Shown piece by piece: positions 33,323 through 41,214 of a DNA stretch of 64,000 nucleotides; position 1 is the stretch's first letter; every line of letters begins with the position of its first letter. The stretch is from NCBI GenBank assembly GCA_023428755.1, contig JAEYWX010000014.1, forward strand, positions 115,720-179,719, read 5' to 3'. The translations under genes and the position numbers were made by a program. This stretch comes from Bacteroidota bacterium (lineage in GTDB: Bacteria; Bacteroidota; Bacteroidia; Chitinophagales; Chitinophagaceae). The notes beneath the pieces were generated by a model. That model saw only the letters and a program-made list of their open reading frames with translations. It was not told where the DNA came from and did no database searches.

Positions 33323-34129
33323 TCATTTTTTTCCCTGCATAAAATCGTAATGTTTCAAAATGTCTTTCAACAAACCAATACGGTTGTTGCGCATATCGTA
33401 TTCTTTTTCGGGCGACTGAACCAGCAGTACAAAAAAGTAAGGATGACGGTTTTCTTCGATCCAGCCTACAATCCATCCAATGTTGGCGCCTTTTTCATCA
33501 AAGCCCCAACCTGTTTTGTAAGCGAGCTTGTACAATGAATTATCTTCCTGCATCATTACTTTCTTAACAATCTCCTGTGTACGTTTCTGGAAAGGAAGCT
33601 GGCCGAAATACAACCGCTTTACCAGTCCCAATTGCTCATCAGGTGAAATTTTGATGGCATTGTTGAGCCAAAATGAATCAACGGCAGCACCTATTGTTTT
33701 GTTGCCGTATTGCAGTGTATCGATCCAAAACTGCATCGTGTCTCTGCCGATGCGGCGTGCCACTTCCTGGTAATAAGGAACAGAAGAAACCTTGAACGCC
33801 TCTTCCATATTCATGTCCTTGTTCAACTCTTCCCGTTCACGTACCACACCATCCCATTTGATCACCATCTTTTCATCAAAAATTCGTCCTGTTTCAAGTC
33901 CGATCAATGAGTTCACAATTTTGAATGTAGAAGCCGGTGTGTAACGTTTCCGGAAATTGGCTGAATCGTAAATCGTGAAATGTGCCTGCGCATTATCAAA
34001 CAGTGCAAAACTTCCCGTTGCCCTGTATTTATCGAAATATTGCTTGAGATCATTATCGATCTCAAAATTATTGATGGAGCAAGAGTTGAAGAACACAATA
34101 ACTGAAAACAATACAACGGCAACACGCAT
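33323..34129 (-). CDS. Class D (OXA-type) beta-lactamase, predicted lipoprotein
   Basis: A 268-residue class D serine beta-lactamase with all family motifs: STFK (Ser67, Lys70), SxV (Ser115-Val117), YGN (141-143), KTG (205-207) and a WxxGW-like stretch near 219. The N-terminus is a lipoprotein signal with lipobox FNSC (Cys17), so the enzyme should be membrane-tethered in the periplasm. It is single-copy, between Bat genes and a lipoprotein, with no integron, IS or cassette nearby, which favours an intrinsic chromosomal gene. ATG 34129 was chosen for the signal peptide. BlaR-like sensors share the fold, but no sensor membrane domain is present. Confidence 0.88.
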   Translation of the reverse strand: MRVAVVLFSVIVFFNSCSINNFEIDNDLKQYFDKYRATGSFALFDNAQAHFTIYDSANFRKRYTPASTFKIVNSLIGLETGRIFDEKMVIKWDGVVREREELNKDMNMEEAFKVSSVPYYQEVARRIGRDTMQFWIDTLQYGNKTIGAAVDSFWLNNAIKISPDEQLGLVKRLYFGQLPFQKRTQEIVKKVMMQEDNSLYKLAYKTGWGFDEKGANIGWIVGWIEENRHPYFFVLLVQSPEKEYDMRNNRIGLLKDILKHYDFMQGKK

Positions 34130-34145
34130 AACAGGAAATTTTGAG

Positions 34146-34153
34146 CAAAAGTA
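34146..34153 (-). promoter_or_regulatory. -7 box of the beta-lactamase gene
   Basis: TACTTTTG on the minus strand, 16 nt before the ATG. No operator-like dyad is evident beside it, so constitutive expression is plausible. Confidence 0.45.
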
Positions 34154-34241
34154 AAGTGAGAATGTGAATAGGCTCTTAAAACTTTGCGAAAAACAATAAG
34201 CGCCACACCCAAACGTTCTATTTTTTCTAAAACCAACCACC

Positions 34242-35153
34242 ATGCCCCGTACACTTGCACTTGCGCTTTTTGCAGCCAGCCTTGGTTTGTTTGCCTGCAA
34301 AAAGAACGAAACAGGAAACAGTACTGCAAAACTCATCTTCAAGTTCAAATTTGATTCTACACAGGCCCGACTGAATAATGTTGGCCAGCCCTCCACCATT
34401 CCAGCAGGCAATGCAGCCCAAAGCGGCATAATGAATAAGATGAGTGCACATTACATCGAATTAGCTCCCGGTCCACTAACATTATTGGGTAATGGCGCAG
34501 TGCTGTATCATGCTGTTGAAACTACTGCAGGCGGGAACAAAGCCATTGATTTTGAAAAAGCGCCACAGGCTGGAAACAATGAAGTGTTTTATGAAATACC
34601 GATTAATCAAATCGCCATTGGGGAATATGAATGGCTGCGTATTTCCTTAGCGTATCAAAATGGTGATGTAAAAATCAGGGTTGATACAACCATTAACAGC
34701 GTATCGATCAACCAGGATCTGAATGCAACACTGGCATCGTTTATTGGTTACAATACATACATCAAAAACTTTACGGTAAAAAATCAAAGTATAACGGTAA
34801 ATGGTAACCGCTCTCAAGGTTTCTGGGGATTTGAAACAACAGTGCCAGTATTGGGAACCAACATTCCGGTTGCCGAAAGTGGCCAGGCTCCTCCCGGCGC
34901 AACAACCGTTGTAAATCCATTGTTTAATACATCGCCGATTCCCGCTGGCAGCTGTGTCGTAACAGCGGCATTTGCCAATGGCAAACTAAAGATCACCGGC
35001 AATGAAACAACAGATATTATTGTTGAATGCAGTTTCAGCACCAACAAAAGTGTGGAATGGAAAGACCTGAACCCGAATGGAAAATGGGAACCGCTGAAAG
35101 GTGAAACATTGGTGGATATGGGTGTGAGAGGATTGATACCAACGATCAAATAG
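34242..35153 (+). CDS. Hypothetical lipoprotein
   Basis: Not recognised with certainty. The 303-residue protein has a lipoprotein signal (lipobox LFAC, Cys19) and a predicted beta-rich body with acidic and amide-rich strands; the N-terminal part, AKLIFKFKFDSTQARLNN, resembles MbnP-like lipoproteins. It ends in a Trp/Lys stretch (VEWKDLNPNGKWEPLKGE). It is divergent from the beta-lactamase gene and convergent with the next gene, from whose stop it lies only 4 nt away. Confidence 0.8.
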   Translation: MPRTLALALFAASLGLFACKKNETGNSTAKLIFKFKFDSTQARLNNVGQPSTIPAGNAAQSGIMNKMSAHYIELAPGPLTLLGNGAVLYHAVETTAGGNKAIDFEKAPQAGNNEVFYEIPINQIAIGEYEWLRISLAYQNGDVKIRVDTTINSVSINQDLNATLASFIGYNTYIKNFTVKNQSITVNGNRSQGFWGFETTVPVLGTNIPVAESGQAPPGATTVVNPLFNTSPIPAGSCVVTAAFANGKLKITGNETTDIIVECSFSTNKSVEWKDLNPNGKWEPLKGETLVDMGVRGLIPTIK

Positions 35154-35157
35154 AAAA

Positions 35158-35679
35158 TTATTTTTCTTTCCTGAGAAAACCTTGCTGTAAACTTTTTACA
35201 TAGTAACTATCAACCGGTGGCACTTCATTCGACGTGCCACCAGTTGTTGCAACAGGTTTTGTTGCGTATGTTGTAAATGAAACCAGCAAGCCATCTGCTG
35301 TTAATTCATAGCTGCTGACGATTGTACTTCCTGAAACAGAAAACACAGACGAAAAACGATTGCCGATAAAATATCCATCCAGCACAATTGTATTTCGTTC
35401 ATCGATTTGCCAATGCCCTTTTGCCGGATCAACCGGCAGCAGCAAGTAAGGACGATTGTCTTTCTGATCATCACCATAAATGATTTGCCAGGTATATCGT
35501 CCACTATCAGCAGGTTGTATATTCAACCGCATGGCAAATTGCTGCGGTGCTTTATCAGGACGGTTCCAGGTAAGTTTGCCTGTCCAGTTGCCAATAAATG
35601 ATTGTGGAAAAGAAGCTGGTTGTGCAGATAAACACACAACCACCATCATAAAACAAGTAACGAATAGTATACGCATCAT
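35158..35679 (-). CDS. Hypothetical exported protein
   Basis: Not recognised. The 173-residue protein has a signal peptide (about residues 1-19, ending CLSAQ) and a lipocalin-like run of strands containing IGNWTGKLTWNRP, WQIIYGDDQ and NTIVLDGYF. Its ATG overlaps the TGA stop of kbl (ATGA), so it is translated from the same transcript. A link to glycine/threonine metabolism is not evident. Confidence 0.75.
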   Translation of the reverse strand: MMRILFVTCFMMVVVCLSAQPASFPQSFIGNWTGKLTWNRPDKAPQQFAMRLNIQPADSGRYTWQIIYGDDQKDNRPYLLLPVDPAKGHWQIDERNTIVLDGYFIGNRFSSVFSVSGSTIVSSYELTADGLLVSFTTYATKPVATTGGTSNEVPPVDSYYVKSLQQGFLRKEK

Positions 35680-36875
35680 GCAGTTGCTTCTTTTAATACT
35701 CCCAACTCTTTCCCCACTTTTGTAAACGCTGCAATGGCTTTATCCAACTGTTGCTGATCATGCGCTGCACTTAATTGTACACGGATACGTGCCTGGCCTT
35801 TCGGAACAACCGGGAAGAAAAATCCAATCACATAAATTCCTTCTTTCAACAACTTGGCTGCAAACTCCTGTGCTACCACCGCATCATACAACATAATGGG
35901 CACAATAGGATGATCGCCGGGTTTAATATCAAAACCGGCAGCTGTCATTTTACTGCGGAAATATTTGGTGTTGGTTTCGAGTTTATCACGCAACTCTGTT
36001 GTTTCACTCAAAAGATCCATTACAGCAATGGATGCGCCAACGATACTTGGTGCCAATGTATTACTGAACAAATAAGGGCGTGAACGCTGGCGTAACATCT
36101 CGATCACTTCTTTTCGGCCGCTGGTGAAACCACCACTTGCACCACCTAATGCTTTACCCAATGTGCCGGTAATAATATCGATCTTACCCATCACCCCACG
36201 GTATTCATGTGTGCCACGGCCGGTCTTTCCCAAAAAGCCGCTGCTATGGCATTCATCCACCATAATAGCTGCATCATATTTTTCTGCGAGTTCCACAATT
36301 TTATCCAACTGGGCAATGGTACCATCCATGCTGAAACTGCCATCGGTTACAATGATGCGGTTGCGTGCACCGGCTGCTTCCTGCAGTTTGGCTTCCAGGT
36401 CGGCCATATTGTTATGCTCATAACGGAAACGCTGCGCCTTGCACAAACGCACCCCGTCAATGATGCTGGCGTGGTTCAATGCATCGCTGATGATGGCATC
36501 CTGCTCTCCAAACAAGGGTTCAAACACACCACCGTTGGCATCGAAAGCAGCTGCATATAAAATAGTATCTTCTGTACCGAGGAATTTTGAAATTTTTGCT
36601 TCCAGTTCTTTATGAATATCCTGCGTGCCGCAAATGAAACGAACGCTGCTCATCCCATATCCACGCAGATCAATGTATTTTTTTGCTGCCTCAATTACTT
36701 TTGGATGCGATGAAAGGCCGAGGTAATTGTTGGCGCAGAAGTTCAATACAACCCTTCCATTCACCATGATCTCTGGACCCTGGGCACTCTCTATAATCCG
36801 CTCAGTTTTAAAAAGGCCGTTGGTCTTAATCTCATCCAATTCATTTGCAATGCGTTGTACTAATTTCTCGTTCAT
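35676..36875 (-). CDS. kbl: Glycine C-acetyltransferase (2-amino-3-ketobutyrate CoA ligase)
   Basis: A PLP enzyme that splits 2-amino-3-ketobutyrate with CoA into glycine and acetyl-CoA, the second step of threonine breakdown. The 399-residue protein has NFCANNYLGLSSHP near residue 45, DALNHASIIDGVRL, VDECHSSGFLG with the cofactor Asp, and GTLGKALGGASGG with the Schiff-base lysine. The start ATG 36875 gives the standard MNEKLVQRIANEL opening. The partner threonine dehydrogenase is not nearby. Confidence 0.93.
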   Translation of the reverse strand: MNEKLVQRIANELDEIKTNGLFKTERIIESAQGPEIMVNGRVVLNFCANNYLGLSSHPKVIEAAKKYIDLRGYGMSSVRFICGTQDIHKELEAKISKFLGTEDTILYAAAFDANGGVFEPLFGEQDAIISDALNHASIIDGVRLCKAQRFRYEHNNMADLEAKLQEAAGARNRIIVTDGSFSMDGTIAQLDKIVELAEKYDAAIMVDECHSSGFLGKTGRGTHEYRGVMGKIDIITGTLGKALGGASGGFTSGRKEVIEMLRQRSRPYLFSNTLAPSIVGASIAVMDLLSETTELRDKLETNTKYFRSKMTAAGFDIKPGDHPIVPIMLYDAVVAQEFAAKLLKEGIYVIGFFFPVVPKGQARIRVQLSAAHDQQQLDKAIAAFTKVGKELGVLKEATA

Positions 36876-36894
36876 AATTACAGGTTTAAGCAGA

Positions 36895-36902
36895 CAAAAA
36901 TA
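36895..36902 (-). promoter_or_regulatory. -7 box of kbl
   Basis: TATTTTTG on the minus strand, 19 nt before the kbl ATG, fits TAnnTTTG. Confidence 0.45.
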
Positions 36903-36990
36903 AGTGGATTCACAGGTTCTTTTATGCGTAACCGATTGCATGTTCAAGAAATTCACACAAATATGTGGTTCAACTGTAACATTTTCCTTC

Positions 36991-36998
36991 TACCTTCG
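36991..36998 (+). promoter_or_regulatory. -7-like box of the small exported protein gene
   Basis: TACCTTCG is the TTCG variant of TAnnTTTG, 23 nt before ATG 37022. The same variant precedes nth, purD and the POT transporter gene. Confidence 0.4.
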
Positions 36999-37021
36999 TC
37001 CAATCTCTCAAACAGGTGTTT

Positions 37022-37219
37022 ATGAAAAAGCAAATCATCCTTCTTGGCGCTGTGGTAGTAGTTACCGTTTCTGCATGGGCATTGCTTACCAGTACACCTG
37101 CTAAAAAATCAGCTGCGGCCTCTCCCAAATGCAGCAAAACCTGCCAGGAAAAACCTGCACCGAACAGTGCACCTCAAACCGGTTTTTTCATTTTTGACTC
37201 TTTTTCAGGTTCGCTCTAA
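37022..37219 (+). CDS. Small exported protein
   Basis: A 65-residue protein with a signal or anchor helix (IILLGAVVVVTVSAWALL, residues 5-22), then a Lys/Ala/Ser-rich stretch with two cysteines (PKCSKTCQEKPAP) and a hydrophobic end (TGFFIFDSFSGSL). No family recognised. It stands 86 nt before an ECF sigma gene on the same strand; whether the two are linked is unknown. Confidence 0.65.
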   Translation: MKKQIILLGAVVVVTVSAWALLTSTPAKKSAAASPKCSKTCQEKPAPNSAPQTGFFIFDSFSGSL

Positions 37220-37305
37220 AAATATTTTTATTTTCCTGTAACTTTTATTTCCGGTGACCGTAACACTGATAGTTAAACTTATCATCACGGATCACTAACT
37301 GATTT

Positions 37306-37791
37306 ATGACCGCCAGAGAATATAACGAATGTGTGACCCGGTATGCCGACAACGTGTACCGTTTTATCCTCAAAAATTTGGGGCACGAAGAAGATGCACG
37401 GGATGTTGTGCAGAGTGCTTTCGAAAAATTGTGGGTGAATAAAGACAATGTGGAGAACGAGCGGAGTAAATCGTACCTGTTTACGATTGCGTATAACCAG
37501 ATGATCGATCATATCCGCAAACACAAACGGATGACGTTGCGGGATGAATTTGCAGAAGAAGTGAGAATCCAGGACCGGCCGCAACATAATATGAAGAAGG
37601 TACTGGAAGAAGCGCTGGCCCGGCTGAGTGAAACAGCAAGAAGCCTGGTTTTATTGAAAGATTACGAAGGATACAGTTACGACGAAATAGGTGAAATAAC
37701 GGGATTAAACGAAAGCCAGGTAAAAGTGTATTTGCACAGGGCACGTTTGCAGTTGAAGAATTATTTAGTGAGTATTGAAAATGTAATGTAA
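37306..37791 (+). CDS. ECF-type RNA polymerase sigma factor
   Basis: A 161-residue group IV sigma factor. Region 2 is visible at about residues 5-75 (YRFILKNLGHEEDARDVVQS and FEKLW), region 4 at about 105-155 (LSETARSLVLLKDYEGYSYDEIGEITGLNESQVKVYLHRAR). It heads a cassette with a membrane anti-sigma-like protein and an outer-membrane barrel, a common envelope-response layout in Bacteroidetes. Target promoters cannot be told. Confidence 0.92.
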   Translation: MTAREYNECVTRYADNVYRFILKNLGHEEDARDVVQSAFEKLWVNKDNVENERSKSYLFTIAYNQMIDHIRKHKRMTLRDEFAEEVRIQDRPQHNMKKVLEEALARLSETARSLVLLKDYEGYSYDEIGEITGLNESQVKVYLHRARLQLKNYLVSIENVM

Positions 37792-37795
37792 AAGA

Positions 37796-37830
37796 AGCTA
37801 CGAGCTGCGAGCTTTTAGCTATTAGTACGA
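37796..37830. repeat. Heptamer array downstream of the ECF sigma gene
   Basis: Five consecutive 7-mers beginning AGCTACG and AGCTGCG, each of the first four starting AGCT. They lie 4 nt after the sigma gene stop. Confidence 0.75.
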
Positions 37831-37857
37831 AAGAAGATTTATTAATAAGCATATTAT

Positions 37858-37891
37858 CTTCCGGACTTCGGTCTTACCGACTTTCGGACTA
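37858..37891. repeat. 7-8 nt tandem array before the anti-sigma-like gene
   Basis: Four units of the form CTT(n)CGGA at 8, 7, 8 and 8 nt (first unit CTTCCGGA), ending 10 nt before the ATG of the next gene. With 37796-37830 it fills most of the 110-nt gap between sigma and anti-sigma-like genes. Confidence 0.7.
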
Positions 37892-37901
37892 AACACAAAC
37901 A

Positions 37902-38969
37902 ATGAATATTAACCGCCATAATTACGAAGAGTTTTTCCTCCTGTATGTCGACAATGAGTTGACAGCCGGGCAGCGGAAAATTGTGGAAGCATTTGTGGCG
38001 GCCAATCCCGACCTGAAAGGGGAATTTGAATTGATGCAGCAGGCAACATTTACAGATGATGTAAAGCTGGATCAATCATTTATCAATTCATTACTGAAAC
38101 CTGTTGCCGATGAAAGCAGCATCAGCGAAGAACAATTGTTGCTTTATGTTGATGGCGAATTAAGAGCTGACCAAAAAGCAGCAGTTGAAAAAGAACTCAT
38201 CGCAAACAGCGACTTGCAAAAAGAATTGTTGTGGCTTCGTCGCAGCCAGTTAACAGCCGATGCATCGATCGTATTTCCTGATAAATCATTACTGTACAAA
38301 CAGGCCGAACCTGCACGCATTTTTTCATTAAGTGCAAGTGCCAGAAGATGGAGTGCGGCAGCAGCAGTAGTTGTATTACTCGGCAGTGCCATGTGGTTAT
38401 TGCTGGAGGATACCAAAACAACCGACAAGCCAGTTTCATTTGCTGCGATTAACCAACCATCTGTAAAAGAAAATAAAACCACTACTCCTTTATCGCCGAA
38501 AGAATTAGTGAAAGAGGCATTGGATGAACAAACAAATGAATTTAAGCAAGCAACAGCAGCAGCAGAAGCAACTGAACAAACAAGTACAGTTATGACTACA
38601 AATCCTTCTGTTGCAACAGTGAACCCAACTGAAAAAACATCCACTGCTACCACTCCGGTTGTTGACGAACAGATCGATCCTGTAACAACAGCAGAAGTTG
38701 GAAAAACAGCTGAAAATAATTTTGACACGAACAGTAACATTCCTCAAACATCAACCGTACAACCTATAGCAAACAACATCAGCTATGCTTCTTACAACAA
38801 CGATGTTGCCGAAGAAGATGAGGATGCTCTCCTTACTGAAGAAAGGCAACGCAGAAGTGGAATAGCAGGGCTGATCAAAAAAGCAAAACGGACGTTTGAA
38901 CGTAAAACCGGTATTCAATCAAGCTCCTCCGAAGTACGCTTTGCAGTGTTTGCGGTAAACACCCAATAA
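37902..38969 (+). CDS. Membrane anti-sigma-factor-like protein
   Basis: A 355-residue protein with two N-terminal copies of a short helical motif (FLLYVDNELTAGQRKIVEAF near residue 12 and LLLYVDGELRADQKAAVEKE near 80), as in cytoplasmic domains of putative anti-sigma factors. One membrane helix follows (about 149-166, AAAAVVVLLGSAMWLLLE), then a Thr/Ser/Glu-rich periplasmic part and a basic C-terminal segment. No zinc-binding HxxxCxxC is present. It follows the ECF sigma gene and precedes an OMP gene by 24 nt. Confidence 0.75.
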   Translation: MNINRHNYEEFFLLYVDNELTAGQRKIVEAFVAANPDLKGEFELMQQATFTDDVKLDQSFINSLLKPVADESSISEEQLLLYVDGELRADQKAAVEKELIANSDLQKELLWLRRSQLTADASIVFPDKSLLYKQAEPARIFSLSASARRWSAAAAVVVLLGSAMWLLLEDTKTTDKPVSFAAINQPSVKENKTTTPLSPKELVKEALDEQTNEFKQATAAAEATEQTSTVMTTNPSVATVNPTEKTSTATTPVVDEQIDPVTTAEVGKTAENNFDTNSNIPQTSTVQPIANNISYASYNNDVAEEDEDALLTEERQRRSGIAGLIKKAKRTFERKTGIQSSSSEVRFAVFAVNTQ

Positions 38970-38993
38970 CAAAAACTTTAAACGGAAATTTTT

Positions 38994-39851
38994 ATGAAGC
39001 AGTCAATCTTATCATTGCTTGGTCTCGTTCTATGCCTCGGCCTTAATGCACAAAGCGATACCACCAAACCACAAAGCGCCGACACCATTAAAGTAGGCAA
39101 CATGATCATCATCAAAAAGAATGATGGCAAAGAAAAAAAAGTTGAAAAAGATGACGACGATGATGATGACGACAACGGCTCATCTGTTGAAATCAAAAAA
39201 CGGAAAGAATACAAAAAGTCGAACGTAAGCACCAACTGGTTGATCCTTGATCTTGGTTTTTCGAATGTAAACGATCAAACCAATTACGGCTCAGCTGCTA
39301 CACAGGCATTTTTCCCCGGAGGCACAAAAGATCAGCTTGATCTCCGCAATGGCCGCTCCATCAATGTGAACGTTTGGTTCTTTATGCAACGTGTCAACAT
39401 TATCAAACATGTTGTAAACCTGAAATATGGTTTGGGTGTGGAAATGAATAACTACAGTTTTGAAAAAAGCGTACGTTACAATACCGACCCCACTACAAAC
39501 ATTACCATCGATAATATCAAGTACAGAAAAAATAAACTTGCAGCCGATTATTTAACAGTACCTGTTATGCTTGATTTCAATTTCGCACCCAAGCGCAAAA
39601 AAGGCTATGGCTTCAGTGCCGGTGTAAGTGCAGGTTACCTGTATGCAGCCCGTCAGAAAATGAAGAGCGAGCAAAATGGCAAAGAAAAAGTGAGAAGTGA
39701 TTTCAACCTGGAACCATGGAAGCTTTCTGCAATCGGCGAATTGAATCTTGGAGTAATGCGTTTGTACGGCAGCTATGCATTGAACAACCTGCACAAAAAC
39801 GGATTGGAGCAAACACCTTATAATATTGGTATACGTCTTAGCAGCTGGTAA
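38994..39851 (+). CDS. Outer-membrane beta-barrel protein with poly-Asp segment
   Basis: A 285-residue protein with a signal peptide (1-20), a charged linker holding eight consecutive Asp residues (encoded at 39150-39173), then strands of an outer-membrane beta-barrel (about 75-285) such as WLILDLGFSNV, LKYGLGVEMNNY, GYGFSAGVSAGYLY and a final YNIGIRLSSW. It is third in the sigma cassette and probably reports or responds to envelope state (inference). Two hairpins follow. Confidence 0.82.
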   Translation: MKQSILSLLGLVLCLGLNAQSDTTKPQSADTIKVGNMIIIKKNDGKEKKVEKDDDDDDDDNGSSVEIKKRKEYKKSNVSTNWLILDLGFSNVNDQTNYGSAATQAFFPGGTKDQLDLRNGRSINVNVWFFMQRVNIIKHVVNLKYGLGVEMNNYSFEKSVRYNTDPTTNITIDNIKYRKNKLAADYLTVPVMLDFNFAPKRKKGYGFSAGVSAGYLYAARQKMKSEQNGKEKVRSDFNLEPWKLSAIGELNLGVMRLYGSYALNNLHKNGLEQTPYNIGIRLSSW

Positions 39852-39869
39852 TACAGCTAACGCTGTATT
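39850..39869. other. Hairpin directly after the OMP gene
   Basis: AATACAGC (39850-39857) pairs with GCTGTATT (39862-39869), loop TAAC. It starts inside the TAA stop codon and precedes a stronger terminator; together they form a double hairpin. Confidence 0.6.
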
Positions 39870-39877
39870 CTCTGGCT

Positions 39878-39908
39878 AACCGCTTCTCATTAGAGGAGCG
39901 GTTTTTTA
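39878..39908 (+). terminator. Rho-independent terminator of the sigma/OMP cassette
   Basis: An 11-bp stem, AACCGCTTCTC (39878-39888) / GAGGAGCGGTT (39893-39903), with a 4-nt loop, one wobble and T6. Confidence 0.9.
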
Positions 39909-39987
39909 TTGTGCAGCTCACTCGCTATATTAACAATTGCTGCCATTGAGAATTTCTTTATTTTGCCGAAAGTTTAAAAATCGAACC

Positions 39988-40395
39988 ATGAGTTATAAAG
40001 TAATTGATATTGAAGGCATCGGCAGCAACTATGCAAAACGCCTGGAAGCAATGGCCATTTTTACAACCGACGATCTGTTGATACAGGGAGGAACCAAAAA
40101 AGGACGGGTAGCAATCAGCGAGGTAACACAGATTCCCGAAAACTTGGTGCTTACCTGGGTAAACCATGCTGATCTGCACCGCATTAACGGTGTTGCCGGA
40201 CAAACAGCGGAGCTACTGGAAGCAGCCGGTGTTGATACTGTGAAAGAATTAGCTACACGTAACGCCGACAATCTTCATGCAAAAATGCTGGAGACCAATG
40301 AAAAATTTGGTTTAAGCGGAAAAGTTCCTTCAGCTGAAGCACTGGCCAACATGATTGCGCAGGCAAAAACACTGGAACAAAAAGTATTTCACTAA
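39988..40395 (+). CDS. DUF4332 (helix-hairpin-helix) protein
   Basis: A 135-residue protein of two HhH-like units in the DUF4332 fashion: IEGIGSNYAKRLEAMAIFTT (residues 8-27) and INGVAGQTAELLEAAGVDTV (about 68-87), each followed by a helix containing LATRNADNLHAKM-type residues. Such units usually contact DNA or proteins; no specific role is known. ATG 39988 gives the conserved MSYKVIDIEGIG opening, so the longer reading upstream was rejected. It is monocistronic, followed by a terminator. Confidence 0.85.
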   Translation: MSYKVIDIEGIGSNYAKRLEAMAIFTTDDLLIQGGTKKGRVAISEVTQIPENLVLTWVNHADLHRINGVAGQTAELLEAAGVDTVKELATRNADNLHAKMLETNEKFGLSGKVPSAEALANMIAQAKTLEQKVFH

Positions 40396-40416
40396 GCAGT
40401 TGTACGAAATAATTTT

Positions 40417-40446
40417 AAGCCGCTTTAGAAACAAGGCGGCTTTATT
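40417..40446 (+). terminator. Rho-independent terminator after the DUF4332 gene
   Basis: AAGCCGC (40417-40423) / GCGGCTT (40436-40442) with a 12-nt loop and a short T tail. The following 140 nt before the next gene are AT-rich with no other feature seen. Confidence 0.7.
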
Positions 40447-40590
40447 GTGTCAACCAATTAAAGTTTATCCACCACTTACTCATCAAGAGATTGTTAATTC
40501 AATTCAGCATAATAATATAGCACAATTATTGCCCGTTATTTCGATACTGTTGATGCATAAAAAAACAAAACAGTTGAAAACAACGTGTAC

Positions 40591-41148
40591 ATGAAAAGCC
40601 AGTCAACCCTTCTTATTTTTTGTTGTGTACTGATGTTGTCGCTCTCTGGTTTTAGTTTGTTTCACCGGAGCAAAACAGCTTTGTACAAACCGGTTGCAAA
40701 AAAATCGGCTTACTACAAAGTAGTGATCGATAAAAGCAACTATGAACTAAGAGTGTATGATGATCAGGAATGGTTGAGTACCTACCCTGTGGTATTTGGC
40801 AGCAGCGAGCTAACAGATAAAATGATGGAAGGCGACCGTCGTACACCCGAAGGCAACTACAAGATCATTGCAAAAAAAATACATCCGGAATGGGGGCATT
40901 TTTTACTGCTCGATTATCCCACGCAAACCGATCTGCAAAAATTTCATGCCCGTAAATCGCAGGGAATTATTCCTCCGCATGCAAAACCGGGCGGTGGTAT
41001 TGGCATCCATGCAACCCGGCGTAACGAAGATCGCTTTGTTGATTATTATTACAACTGGACGCTGGGTTGTATTTCCACCAAACGGGAATACGCCAAAGAA
41101 CTCTACAACCTTCTGCCGATAGGAACTGAAGTAACCATTTTACGGTAA
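40591..41148 (+). CDS. L,D-transpeptidase (YkuD) family protein
   Basis: A 185-residue exported enzyme that makes 3-3 crosslinks in peptidoglycan or attaches lipoproteins to it. It has a signal peptide or anchor (1-24), the N-terminal strands YKVVIDKSNYELRVYD (42-57) and DRRTPEGNYKI, and the catalytic region GIHATRRN (His140) ... LGCISTK (Cys160). This differs slightly from the classic SHGCIR but keeps His and Cys. ATG 40591 follows an in-frame GTG two codons upstream. Confidence 0.88.
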   Translation: MKSQSTLLIFCCVLMLSLSGFSLFHRSKTALYKPVAKKSAYYKVVIDKSNYELRVYDDQEWLSTYPVVFGSSELTDKMMEGDRRTPEGNYKIIAKKIHPEWGHFLLLDYPTQTDLQKFHARKSQGIIPPHAKPGGGIGIHATRRNEDRFVDYYYNWTLGCISTKREYAKELYNLLPIGTEVTILR

Positions 41149-41214
41149 AATACCGTCAACAGGGTATAGTATCAACAAACGGGAAATCCTTTATTTGGTT
41201 TCAAACTCCACAAC

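Noticed and set aside
37902..38969. Possible zinc-binding anti-sigma (ZAS) domain.
   Set aside because: No HxxxCxxC motif is present; only the helical LLYVDxEL motif supports the call.
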